Shown here one piece after another: positions 1-8,819 of a DNA stretch of 64,000 nt (the stretch's first letter is position 1; each line of letters opens with the position of its first letter). The notes below the pieces were generated by a model that saw only the letters and a list, made by a program, of their open reading frames with translations, was not told the origin of the DNA and ran no database searches. The translations under genes and the position numbers were made by a program. The stretch is from Saprospirales bacterium (lineage in GTDB: Bacteria > Bacteroidota > Bacteroidia > Chitinophagales > Saprospiraceae), in contig PAAY01000037.1 of the NCBI GenBank assembly GCA_002698985.1, positions 113,104 to 177,103 of the forward strand, written 5' to 3'.

Positions 1-546
1 CAGCGCTTTCACATTTCCACCCAGGGTAGTGAGTTGTTTTTCCTGAAGCTCACTCACTTTGCCGGAAGGGTAGAGGATTACCACGTTGATCCCAGGGGTA
101 TTGTGAAAGCCTGCAGCCACTGCCCCGCCAGTGTCTCCTGAGGTAGCAACCAGAATGGTAAGTTCCTTGTCCTCATTCCTGTTGAAATAGCTCATGAGCT
201 GTGCCATGAACCTTGCACCAAAGTCTTTGAATGCAAGTGATGGCCCGTGAAATAACTCCAAAATGTAGGTGGACTCATTGAGCTTGACCAGAGGGGCAGG
301 AAATGTCAATGCCTTTGTTACGATATTCCTTAATTCTGAATCCGGAATCTCTCCCTGGAACAATGCTTTTGAAACCTCATAGCCAATATCCGGAAGCTTC
401 ATCTGGCGCAAGGCTGTAAAAAAAGACTCCGGCAGTTGAGGAATCGTTTCAGGCATATAAAGGCCATTGTCTTCCGGGAGTCCTTTCATCACAGCCTCCT
501 TCAGTGAGACATACCTGGATTTGTTTTTCGTACTATAAAGCTTCAT
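1..546 (-). CDS. thrC: threonine synthase, N-terminal part (gene runs off the window start)
   Basis: Minus-strand reading MKLYSTKNKSRYVSLKEAVMKGLPEDNGLYMPETIPQLPESFF..., typical threonine synthase N-terminus; directly downstream of thrB/thrA. Confidence 0.88.
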   Translation of the reverse strand, partial: MKLYSTKNKSRYVSLKEAVMKGLPEDNGLYMPETIPQLPESFFTALRQMKLPDIGYEVSKALFQGEIPDSELRNIVTKALTFPAPLVKLNESTYILELFHGPSLAFKDFGARFMAQLMSYFNRNEDKELTILVATSGDTGGAVAAGFHNTPGINVVILYPSGKVSELQEKQLTTLGGNVKAL

Positions 547-552
547 GTGTCT

Positions 553-1491
553 CTACAATTTTACAGCTCCTTCGTGATTGATAGCTGATATGTATAGATT
601 GGATTCGATTTTAGCATCGTGGTAGATTCGCTGCATGGCCATGCCAACATTCTCAGCTATCAGGCTATTCTGGCATAAAGCGAAGATGGAGGGCCCTGCA
701 CCTGAAATGCTGCAGCCCAGTGCTCCCTCATTCAAGGCTGCTTGTTGTGCCGAAGAAAATTCAGGGATGAGACTTTGACGCTGTGGTTCTATGATTACAT
801 CCTTGAGGGATCGTGCTATCAGCTCAAAATTTGAATTGTACATTCCGATGATGAACCCGCCGAGATTGGCACTTTGCTGTATGTGCTTTTTGAGCGGCAC
901 TGCATCACTCAGCATTTTTCTGGCTGCTTTGGTCAGCACCTCAACATGGGGGTATAGCACGGCAACATATAGCCCTCTAGGCGATGGAAGTCTTTGAATA
1001 TCAGGCTGTTGTCCACTTGAGCAGAGTAGTATCCCCCCCAGCAAGGAGGGGGCAACGTTATCTGCGTGCATTCCACCTGATGCGAGAAACTCACCTTGCA
1101 TTGCGAAGGGAAGCAGTTCTTTTTTCTCCAGGGGTCTCTTGAGCAGTTCATTCACGGCCATTACGCCGGCAACGGCACTTGCGGCACTGCTGCCCAAACC
1201 ACTTCCTATGGGCATTTTTTTATGAAGCTCAAATTCAAAGCCCAGTTTTTCCTCTCCAAGATGCTTAAGAAGTTGAAGGGCTGCATAGCCGGCGGTGTTT
1301 CTTAAGGGGTCTTTCGGCAACTTGCCTTTGGCTCCGGTAATGGCGGTTATTTGAATTCCGGGTTTGTCAGAAAATCTGGCAATCAGTTCATCGCCAGGTT
1401 TTTCGAGGGCAAGCCCCAATATGTCAAACCCAACTGCCAGGTTTCCTACGGTGGCGGGTGCAAATACTTTTATTCCTGCTTGTTTACTCAT
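553..1491 (-). CDS. thrB: homoserine kinase (GHMP family)
   Basis: MSKQAGIKVFAPATVGNLAVGFDILGLAL...PIGSGLGSSAASAVAG GHMP motif; start chosen at MSKQ. Confidence 0.93.
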   Translation of the reverse strand: MSKQAGIKVFAPATVGNLAVGFDILGLALEKPGDELIARFSDKPGIQITAITGAKGKLPKDPLRNTAGYAALQLLKHLGEEKLGFEFELHKKMPIGSGLGSSAASAVAGVMAVNELLKRPLEKKELLPFAMQGEFLASGGMHADNVAPSLLGGILLCSSGQQPDIQRLPSPRGLYVAVLYPHVEVLTKAARKMLSDAVPLKKHIQQSANLGGFIIGMYNSNFELIARSLKDVIIEPQRQSLIPEFSSAQQAALNEGALGCSISGAGPSIFALCQNSLIAENVGMAMQRIYHDAKIESNLYISAINHEGAVKL

Positions 1492-1495
1492 GGTG

Positions 1496-3952
1496 TCAGG
1501 TAAGGTAGTTTCCAATTTTAATGATCTCAGCAAAAACACCCGCAGCGGTAACTTCAGCTCCGGCTCCCGGGCCTCTTACCACCAGTGGTCTTTCGTTGTA
1601 TCGTTCGGTGGTGAAAACGATCATGTTGTCCGAACCACTAAGTCCGTAAAAGGGGTGGTCCTTTCCTATTCCCTTCAGTGCAATACTTGCATTTCCATTT
1701 TCAAGTGTGGCAATCATGCGCAGCACTTTTCCTTCTTCAGCTGCCTGTTGGTATAGTTTCTCAAAATGCGAGTCCAGCTTTCTCAATTCTTCGAAAAATG
1801 AATCCACATCCGGAGCCTCCATGGCCTCTTTTGGAAGAATATCTTCAATGATAACATCCTCACTGTCAATGGGTAATCCGGTTTCACGGGCAAGGATCAG
1901 AATTTTTCTCCGGACATCAGCGCCGCTTAGGTCTTCTCTCGGGTCTGGCTCTGTGTAGCCTTTTTCCCTGGCTTCAGCCACGATTTCAGAGAATGGTCTT
2001 GTTCCATCGAAGTTGTTGAAAATGAATGACATAGACCCGGAAAGGACTCCTTCAATTTTCAAAATCCGGTCTCCGCTGACCAACAAATCATTCAAGGTTG
2101 AGATGACTGGCAAGCCGGCCCCGACATTTGTTTCGTAAACAAATTGGACGCCTCGCCTGGCGGCAATGTTTTTCAAACGCTGGTATTGCAGAAAAGAAGA
2201 GGAAGTAGCGATTTTGTTAGGGGTGGAGATAGAAATGCTGCCCTCGAGGATTGATTCGTAAAACCGGGTGACGTTTTCGTTGGCGGTGTTGTCAACAAAG
2301 ATGCTGTTGGACAAATTCATGTCTTTCATGATGCCAACGTATTCGGCAAGGTTCATGGGGTCGCCTTTCTTTTCGAGTTGCGCTTCCCAGTTGGCCAGAT
2401 TGATGCCCTCTGCGGCAAACAACATCTTTTTACTGTTGGCGAGGCCAACCACCTTTACCTCCAGGCTTCTTTGTTCTTTTAAAAATGCAGCTTGTTCCTG
2501 AATTTGCCTGATCAGTGTCTTGCCGATCAATCCGACCCCGACCATAAAAAGGTGCAACTCTTTGGTATCAGAGAGGAAAAAGGCCTCGTGGAGGGCGTTC
2601 ATGGCTTTTGCCTCATCGGCAGAAGATACCACCACTGAAATATTCAGCTCCGAGCTGCCTTGTGCAATGGCAACAACATTCACCCCGTTTTTGCCCAGCG
2701 CCTGAAACAACCGTCCGGCAATTCCTGGCCGGTAGCGCATGTTCTCGCCAATGATGGCAACAACAGATAGCTCGTTTTCAATTTTGATAGGATCCACCCT
2801 GCCTTTTTCCAGTTCATAGGCAAAAGCTTCTTCAACCTGCTTTTTAGCTTTTTGGGCCACATCGGGTGAAACGGCAAAGGTGATAGAGTGCTCAGAACTT
2901 CCCTGGGTGATGAGAATAACGCTGATGCCTGCTTCGGCAAGGCTGCTAAAAAGCCGGGCAGCAATGCCTGGCACACCAAACATGCCTCCTCCCTGCAAGG
3001 TGAGCAATGCAACGTCGCCAATTGAACTGATTCCCGTAACGGCACGTTCATGCTTGCTTTTCTCTTTGGAAATATAAGTGCCGGGAAAATCAGGCTTGAA
3101 GGTGTTTTTGATCCGAAGTGGAATACCCTTTTTAAGTGCCGGTTGCAAAGTAGGTGGATAAATGACCTTCGCTCCAAAATGCGACATTTCCATCGCCTCG
3201 GCATAGGTCATTACGGGTATGGAGAAGGCTTTGGGCACTTTCCTGGGGTCTGCCGTTAGCACCCCATCTACGTCGGTCCAGATTTCTATCTCTTCGGCAT
3301 CCAGCGCAGCCGCAATGATGGCCGCCGTGAAATCAGAACCACCGCGACCCAGCGTGGTGGTAACTCCTTCCGGGGTGGCGCCAATAAATCCTGTAACGAC
3401 CTGAACTTCAGGGTTTTGCCGGTAATGCTTCTGGATTTTTTCGAAGCTGACTGCCAGGTCAACATTGGCGGCGCCAAACTTGTCATCCGTTTGAATGATT
3501 TGGCGGGCATCGAGATACCTTGCCGGTATTCCTTCCTGATTCAGCGCTGTTGCAATGATAAAGTTGGAACTGCGCTCGCCAAAGCTCACAATGTAATCCA
3601 GGGTGCGCGGCGAAGCTTCTTTGACCAGGTAAACCCCATTGAGTACATCCTCCAGTAAATCGTGCTTTTCTTTCAGTTTTTGAAGGGCGACCTTCAGGGG
3701 GGTACCTGTAACCAGTTCCCTGACTGCATCTTCGTGTCTGGTGCGGAATTCTTCCAACAGGTTTTTATAGTCGGAATTTCTGTCACTGGCCATTCGGCCC
3801 ATTTGCAGCAAAGCATCCGTTGCTCCGCCAAAAGCAGAGAACACCACGGTGAACTTCTCACCTTTGCTGTAGTATGACTTCAGGATTTTGATGATGCCTT
3901 GGATCCGCTCAGGAGTAGAGACCGAGCTGCCACCAAACTTGAGGACGCGCAT
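1496..3952 (-). CDS. thrA: bifunctional aspartate kinase / homoserine dehydrogenase I
   Basis: MRVLKFGGSSVSTPERI aspartokinase start, two ACT-like segments, C-terminal homoserine dehydrogenase; ORF could extend to 4126. Confidence 0.93.
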   Translation of the reverse strand: MRVLKFGGSSVSTPERIQGIIKILKSYYSKGEKFTVVFSAFGGATDALLQMGRMASDRNSDYKNLLEEFRTRHEDAVRELVTGTPLKVALQKLKEKHDLLEDVLNGVYLVKEASPRTLDYIVSFGERSSNFIIATALNQEGIPARYLDARQIIQTDDKFGAANVDLAVSFEKIQKHYRQNPEVQVVTGFIGATPEGVTTTLGRGGSDFTAAIIAAALDAEEIEIWTDVDGVLTADPRKVPKAFSIPVMTYAEAMEMSHFGAKVIYPPTLQPALKKGIPLRIKNTFKPDFPGTYISKEKSKHERAVTGISSIGDVALLTLQGGGMFGVPGIAARLFSSLAEAGISVILITQGSSEHSITFAVSPDVAQKAKKQVEEAFAYELEKGRVDPIKIENELSVVAIIGENMRYRPGIAGRLFQALGKNGVNVVAIAQGSSELNISVVVSSADEAKAMNALHEAFFLSDTKELHLFMVGVGLIGKTLIRQIQEQAAFLKEQRSLEVKVVGLANSKKMLFAAEGINLANWEAQLEKKGDPMNLAEYVGIMKDMNLSNSIFVDNTANENVTRFYESILEGSISISTPNKIATSSSFLQYQRLKNIAARRGVQFVYETNVGAGLPVISTLNDLLVSGDRILKIEGVLSGSMSFIFNNFDGTRPFSEIVAEAREKGYTEPDPREDLSGADVRRKILILARETGLPIDSEDVIIEDILPKEAMEAPDVDSFFEELRKLDSHFEKLYQQAAEEGKVLRMIATLENGNASIALKGIGKDHPFYGLSGSDNMIVFTTERYNERPLVVRGPGAGAEVTAAGVFAEIIKIGNYLT

Positions 3953-4137
3953 GGGAGGTAGAGGTTTTTGTGGATGAATATTACTGTCCTGTCCTTTCAG
4001 TGCCAGGCAAGCCATTTCCCGAAGGAAAACACTTGCAAAAATGCTTATATGCCAAATACCTAAATGGGTGCCAAAAGTAGCCATTTTACAAGGCTGGCGA
4101 TTATTTTTGTTCGATTCCTCCACCAACCCTGAAGACT

Positions 4138-4842
4138 ATGGAAAACTACCCTACCTCTAATTCCCTGCCCATAACTGCCTGGGCGGAAGACGACCGGCCA
4201 AGGGAAAAATTGCTGAACAAAGGCCGGCAGGCACTTTCCGACGCTGAGTTGCTGGCAATTGTCATCGGCTCCGGCTCACGCTCCGAAACCGCAGTTTCGC
4301 TCGCAAAACGAATTCTTGCATCAGCCTCCAACAACCTGAACGAGTTGGGCAGGTTCTCTCTGGCCGACCTGATGAAATTCAAAGGCATTGGTGAAGCAAA
4401 GGCCATCTCCATTGCCGCTGCCCTTGAACTTGGCCGTCGCCATCATGCTTCCATTAATTTGGAAAAGCCGGTTGTGCGCAGCAGCAAAGATGCCTTTCAT
4501 GCGCTTTATCCCCTGGTTGCCGACCTGCCCCACGAGGAGTTTTGGATGCTGCTGCTCAACAAGGCCAACAAAATCATCGGGACTGAAAAAGTGAGTGCCG
4601 GTGGCACCGATGCCACACTCGTTGATTCCAGGGTGCTGTTCCGTAAGGCTATCGAGAGTCAGGCTGTTGCAGTTATTCTTTGTCATAATCACCCTTCGGG
4701 CAACCTGAAGCCAAGCCCTGCGGATGTGCAATTGACGAAGAAGCTAAAACAAGGCGGCGAAATCGTCGGAGTGCAGGTGCTGGATCACCTCATCATTGCC
4801 GAAGGAAAATATTACAGCTTTGCCGACGAAGGCGCCATGTGA
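4138..4842 (+). CDS. radC: RadC family JAB-domain protein
   Basis: ...VILCHNHPSGNLKPSPADVQLTKKLKQGGEIVGVQVLDHLIIAEG JAB/RadC signature. Confidence 0.93.
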   Translation: MENYPTSNSLPITAWAEDDRPREKLLNKGRQALSDAELLAIVIGSGSRSETAVSLAKRILASASNNLNELGRFSLADLMKFKGIGEAKAISIAAALELGRRHHASINLEKPVVRSSKDAFHALYPLVADLPHEEFWMLLLNKANKIIGTEKVSAGGTDATLVDSRVLFRKAIESQAVAVILCHNHPSGNLKPSPADVQLTKKLKQGGEIVGVQVLDHLIIAEGKYYSFADEGAM

Positions 4843-5967
4843 TCAATCGGCCCAGAACAGTTCGGATTCAATGAAATCCGCAAGGAGTTTTCCTTTTTTA
4901 CTCAAAACCAGCGTATCACCTGTTCGAATGACCAGGCCATTCTCCAGAAAGGGGTACACATTAGTTAATATATAGTCATGAAACTGTGGGCCCATTTTCC
5001 GAACCTTGTTCAGGTCGCAACCCCAGCTGGTACGCAGTGATGTCATCACATATTCATTGTATCGCTCCGCAACTGAAAGGCTTTCAGACTCCAGGGGCAA
5101 TACCCCTTGCTGAATGGCTTTGATGTACCGGGCATTGTTGGCCACATTCCAGTACCGTTGCTCACCATCGAAAGAGTGGGCGGATGGACCGATGCCCAGG
5201 TAGGGCTCCCCCAGCCAGTAAGCGGTGTTGTGCTTTGAATACATCCCGGGTTTTGCGAAGTTGGAAATCTCGTAATGGTCATAGCCTGCCTTTTCCAGCC
5301 GATCCATCAGGTATTCAAACTGGCTGGCTGCGGCTTCTTCATCAGGAGTGGCCACTTTGCCGGTTTTTACGAAATGGGCCAGGGCCGTTTTTGGTTCCAC
5401 CGTCAGGCAATAGCAGGACAAATGCGGTATGCCCATTTCAACCGCCGTTTCAACATTTGCCTCCCACATTTCCATGTTGGTGGTTGGCGAGCCATAGATC
5501 AAATCAATGGTAAGGTTGTCAAAGCCCATGGCTCTTGCGTCAGCGATGCATCGCCTGGCCTCTTCAGCAGAGTGTGCCCTGTTCATAAACCTCAGATCCT
5601 CTTCGAAAAATGACTGCACCCCGATGCTCAACCTGTTAACGGGGCTGTCTTTGAGCGCTCTTAATTTTTCCTTCGTCAAATCATCGGGATTGGCCTCGAG
5701 GGTTATTTCAGCCGAAGGCTGTACGGAAAACAGCGAATGGATGCTGCGGAAAAGCTGGTCGAGTTCCACATTAGTTAATAAAGAGGGAGTGCCTCCTCCG
5801 AAGTAGATGCTCTCGATAGGGGCTTGCAGGAAGTCTTTCCTCAATTCGAGTTCACGGCGAAGGGCATCGAGCAGCACATCCTTTTGCCGAAGGGAAGTGG
5901 AAAAATGAAAATTGCAATAATGACATGCCTGCCTGCAAAATGGTATGTGAATATAGATGCCTGCCAT
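4843..5967 (-). CDS. hemW: radical SAM heme chaperone HemW (coproporphyrinogen III oxidase-like)
   Basis: MAGIYIHIPFCRQACHYCNFHF (CxxxCxxC), YFGGGTPSLL, SIGVQSF. Confidence 0.92.
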   Translation of the reverse strand: MAGIYIHIPFCRQACHYCNFHFSTSLRQKDVLLDALRRELELRKDFLQAPIESIYFGGGTPSLLTNVELDQLFRSIHSLFSVQPSAEITLEANPDDLTKEKLRALKDSPVNRLSIGVQSFFEEDLRFMNRAHSAEEARRCIADARAMGFDNLTIDLIYGSPTTNMEMWEANVETAVEMGIPHLSCYCLTVEPKTALAHFVKTGKVATPDEEAAASQFEYLMDRLEKAGYDHYEISNFAKPGMYSKHNTAYWLGEPYLGIGPSAHSFDGEQRYWNVANNARYIKAIQQGVLPLESESLSVAERYNEYVMTSLRTSWGCDLNKVRKMGPQFHDYILTNVYPFLENGLVIRTGDTLVLSKKGKLLADFIESELFWAD

Positions 5968-6028
5968 GGATGTGTAATAGCTTATTCTTTAAGCCATTGA
6001 AGCACTTTGAGTTAGAGAATTTAAAGAG

Positions 6029-6059
6029 TTTGCAAGAAAACAGTTTTGTGTTACTTTTG
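6029..6059 (+). promoter_or_regulatory. Bacteroidota sigma-A type promoter upstream of hppA
   Basis: TTTG (6029-6032), 19 bp spacer, TACTTTTG (6052-6059): exact match to TTTG-N19-TAnnTTTG. Confidence 0.6.
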
Positions 6060-6201
6060 CCGGCCTAAACGAAAAACCGCTCACAATTGAAGTGATCTGT
6101 GGCGCAAGATTACACATCAGGCACCACATTGAGCTTAACCAACTCTCCGGGCGGTCCTCGCTAATTGAAAAACCATTCAAAATCCTTAAACTCGAAAAAT
6201 T

Positions 6202-8388
6202 ATGGGGCAAAATCTGATTTACATAGTTCCCGTACTCGGTGCTGTCGCCTTGCTTTACACCTTCTGGAAAACTGCCTGGGTAAATAAGCAAGACGAAGGA
6301 AGTGACAAAATGAAAGTCATTGCCAAAGCCATCCAGGATGGCGCCATGGCATTCCTCAAAGCAGAGTATCGTGTCCTTTCTATATTCGTCCTGGCCGTTG
6401 CCATCCTTCTGGCCATCAGTGGTAACAATCCCGATTCATCACCCATCATCGGTGTATCTTTCATCGTTGGTGCTTTGTGTTCAGGACTTGCCGGCTTCAT
6501 TGGCATGCGAGTGGCCACCAAAGCCAACGTCCGTACCACCAGCGCAGCCCGTACCAGCCTGGGCAAAGCCCTCGAGGTTGCTTTTGCCGGTGGTTCCGTA
6601 ATGGGCCTCGGTGTGGTAGGCTTGGGTGTATTGGGACTTGGTTCCTTGTTCCTTATCTACAGCAATACCTTTGGAATTGCCGATGCAGATTCCGTAAATC
6701 GGGTAATCACCATTATTACCGGTTTCTCTTTTGGTGCTTCTTCTATCGCACTCTTCGCCCGTGTGGGTGGTGGTATTTACACCAAAGCTGCTGACGTAGG
6801 TGCTGACCTCGTGGGTAAGGTGGAAGCCGGTATTCCGGAAGACCACCCGCTCAACCCCGCCACCATTGCCGATAACGTTGGTGACAACGTTGGTGACGTG
6901 GCCGGTATGGGTGCTGACCTCTTCGAATCTTATGTAGGTTCCATCATTGGTACCATGGTGTTGGGTGCTGCCTTCATGACTTCAGCCCAGGTTGCCGGCG
7001 GCGCCTGGACCGACGAGTTTGGAGGCCTCTCAGGTGTACTTCTTCCATTGGCCCTTGCAGGTACCGGAATCCTTACCTCTATCTTCGGAACCTTCTTCGT
7101 GAAGGTCAAGGAAGGTGGAAACCCACAGAAAGCCCTCAACATGGGTGAGTTGATCTCATCTATTTTGATGCTGGTGGCCACCTGGTTCATCGTAAAAGGA
7201 ATGCTTCCTGAAAGCTGGAGCATGGGTGAAAACCTCAACTATGGTAGCACCGGTGTTTTTGTTGCCGTGATTCTCGGCCTGTTCGCCGGTCTAGGCATCG
7301 GCTACATCACCGAATTCTACACCGGTACCGGTACCTCTCCTGTCAAGTCAATCGCAAAACAATCACTCACCGGTTCCGCAACCAACATCATTGCTGGCCT
7401 CGGTGTGGGTATGCAATCCACTGCCATTCCGATCATCATTCTGTGTATCGCCATTGTCGGCGCCTACCACTTTGCTGGTTTGTATGGAATTGCCATTGCT
7501 GCCGTTGGTATGCTCTCCAATACCGGTATCCAGCTGGCGGTTGATGCCTATGGCCCCATTTCTGACAATGCCGGTGGTATTGCCGAAATGAGTGAGCTGC
7601 CCAAAGAAGTTCGCCAGCGCACCGACAAGCTCGACGCAGTTGGCAACACCACTGCTGCAATCGGAAAAGGTTTTGCCATCGGTTCTGCTGCCTTGACGGC
7701 ACTGGCACTCTTTGCTGCCTTTATGGAAACTGCCAAGATCAACTCCATTGACGTATCAAAGCCGCTGGTAACCGCCGGCTTGTTCCTCGGTGGTATGCTG
7801 CCATTCCTCTTTTCTTCCCTCGCAATGGGTGCAGTGGGTCGTGCCGCCATGGACATGATCCAGGAAGTGCGCCGCCAGTTTGCCAACATCCCGGCATTGA
7901 AAGCCGCCCTGGATGTAATGAAGAAAAACGCCGGAAAAGAATTCAAAGACTGGTCAAAAGCCGATCAGGAAACCTTCGAAGCCGCTTCCGGCAAAGCCGA
8001 ATACAGCAAGTGCGTTGAGATTTCAACAAAGGCTTCCATCCGGGAAATGCTGCTGCCGGGTCTGCTCGCTGTAGTCACTCCGGTAGCTGTCGGCTTCCTG
8101 GGTGGCGCTGAAATGCTGGGTGGCCTGCTGGCAGGTGTAACCGTAGCCGGTGTGCTCATGGCTATCTTCCAAAGTAACGCCGGTGGCGCCTGGGACAACG
8201 CCAAGAAGATGTTTGAAGAGGGTGTTGAAATCAACGGCAAGATGTACTACAAAGGCTCAGAGCCCCACAAGGCTGCCGTAGTTGGTGACACCGTTGGTGA
8301 TCCATTCAAAGACACCTCCGGCCCCTCACTCAACATCCTGCTGAAGTTGATGTCAGTGGTTGCATTGGTAATTGCACCGATGCTCTGA
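6202..8388 (+). CDS. hppA: membrane-bound ion-pumping pyrophosphatase
   Basis: Multi-TM protein with [45 protein letters not shown] and [19 protein letters not shown]. Confidence 0.96.
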   Translation: MGQNLIYIVPVLGAVALLYTFWKTAWVNKQDEGSDKMKVIAKAIQDGAMAFLKAEYRVLSIFVLAVAILLAISGNNPDSSPIIGVSFIVGALCSGLAGFIGMRVATKANVRTTSAARTSLGKALEVAFAGGSVMGLGVVGLGVLGLGSLFLIYSNTFGIADADSVNRVITIITGFSFGASSIALFARVGGGIYTKAADVGADLVGKVEAGIPEDHPLNPATIADNVGDNVGDVAGMGADLFESYVGSIIGTMVLGAAFMTSAQVAGGAWTDEFGGLSGVLLPLALAGTGILTSIFGTFFVKVKEGGNPQKALNMGELISSILMLVATWFIVKGMLPESWSMGENLNYGSTGVFVAVILGLFAGLGIGYITEFYTGTGTSPVKSIAKQSLTGSATNIIAGLGVGMQSTAIPIIILCIAIVGAYHFAGLYGIAIAAVGMLSNTGIQLAVDAYGPISDNAGGIAEMSELPKEVRQRTDKLDAVGNTTAAIGKGFAIGSAALTALALFAAFMETAKINSIDVSKPLVTAGLFLGGMLPFLFSSLAMGAVGRAAMDMIQEVRRQFANIPALKAALDVMKKNAGKEFKDWSKADQETFEAASGKAEYSKCVEISTKASIREMLLPGLLAVVTPVAVGFLGGAEMLGGLLAGVTVAGVLMAIFQSNAGGAWDNAKKMFEEGVEINGKMYYKGSEPHKAAVVGDTVGDPFKDTSGPSLNILLKLMSVVALVIAPML

Positions 8389-8411
8389 CAAGCATTTTGG
8401 CCAAATGATTC

Positions 8412-8442
8412 AAAAAGCCTCTCCGGTCCGGAGGGGCTTTTT
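8412..8442 (+). terminator. Rho-independent terminator after hppA
   Basis: aaaaagcctctccggtccggaggggcttttt hairpin with T-run, just past the hppA stop. Confidence 0.8.
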
Positions 8443-8594
8443 GCGTTTGGGGGAGCCCAATTATCCTGTTAGATTTGTAGTAATACCCCTGATCATTACA
8501 CGACACCCTATTGAATTAGAAATAGCAGATGTTGAAAATTTGTTGATTTTGGTGGGTTGATGATATTCAGGCTTCAACCCTGCTGTTTGCTTTT

Positions 8595-8819
8595 TTGATT
8601 GGTACAATGAGGATTTCACTATCAATAGTAACTATTGCATTGCTTCTGGCAATGGTTTGGGCTGCAAGCTTGCACGCTCAGGACAGACCTTTTATCCAGG
8701 CAAAGAAGTATGGAATTGAGGAAGGACTCTCGCGCCGGGATGTTAGAGGCACCGGGACAGGTTCCGGCAATTGGACTTTTTGCAGGGGACTCACTTTTGT
8801 TATGCTCAATTACAAATGA
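8595..8819 (+). pseudogene. remnant of a hybrid two-component regulator N-terminus (signal peptide plus first propeller motif)
   Basis: MRISLSIVTIALLLAMVWAASLHAQDRPFIQAKKYGIEEGLSRRDV resembles a signal peptide and Reg_prop start (Y..EdGLs...V), then breaks down. Confidence 0.45.
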
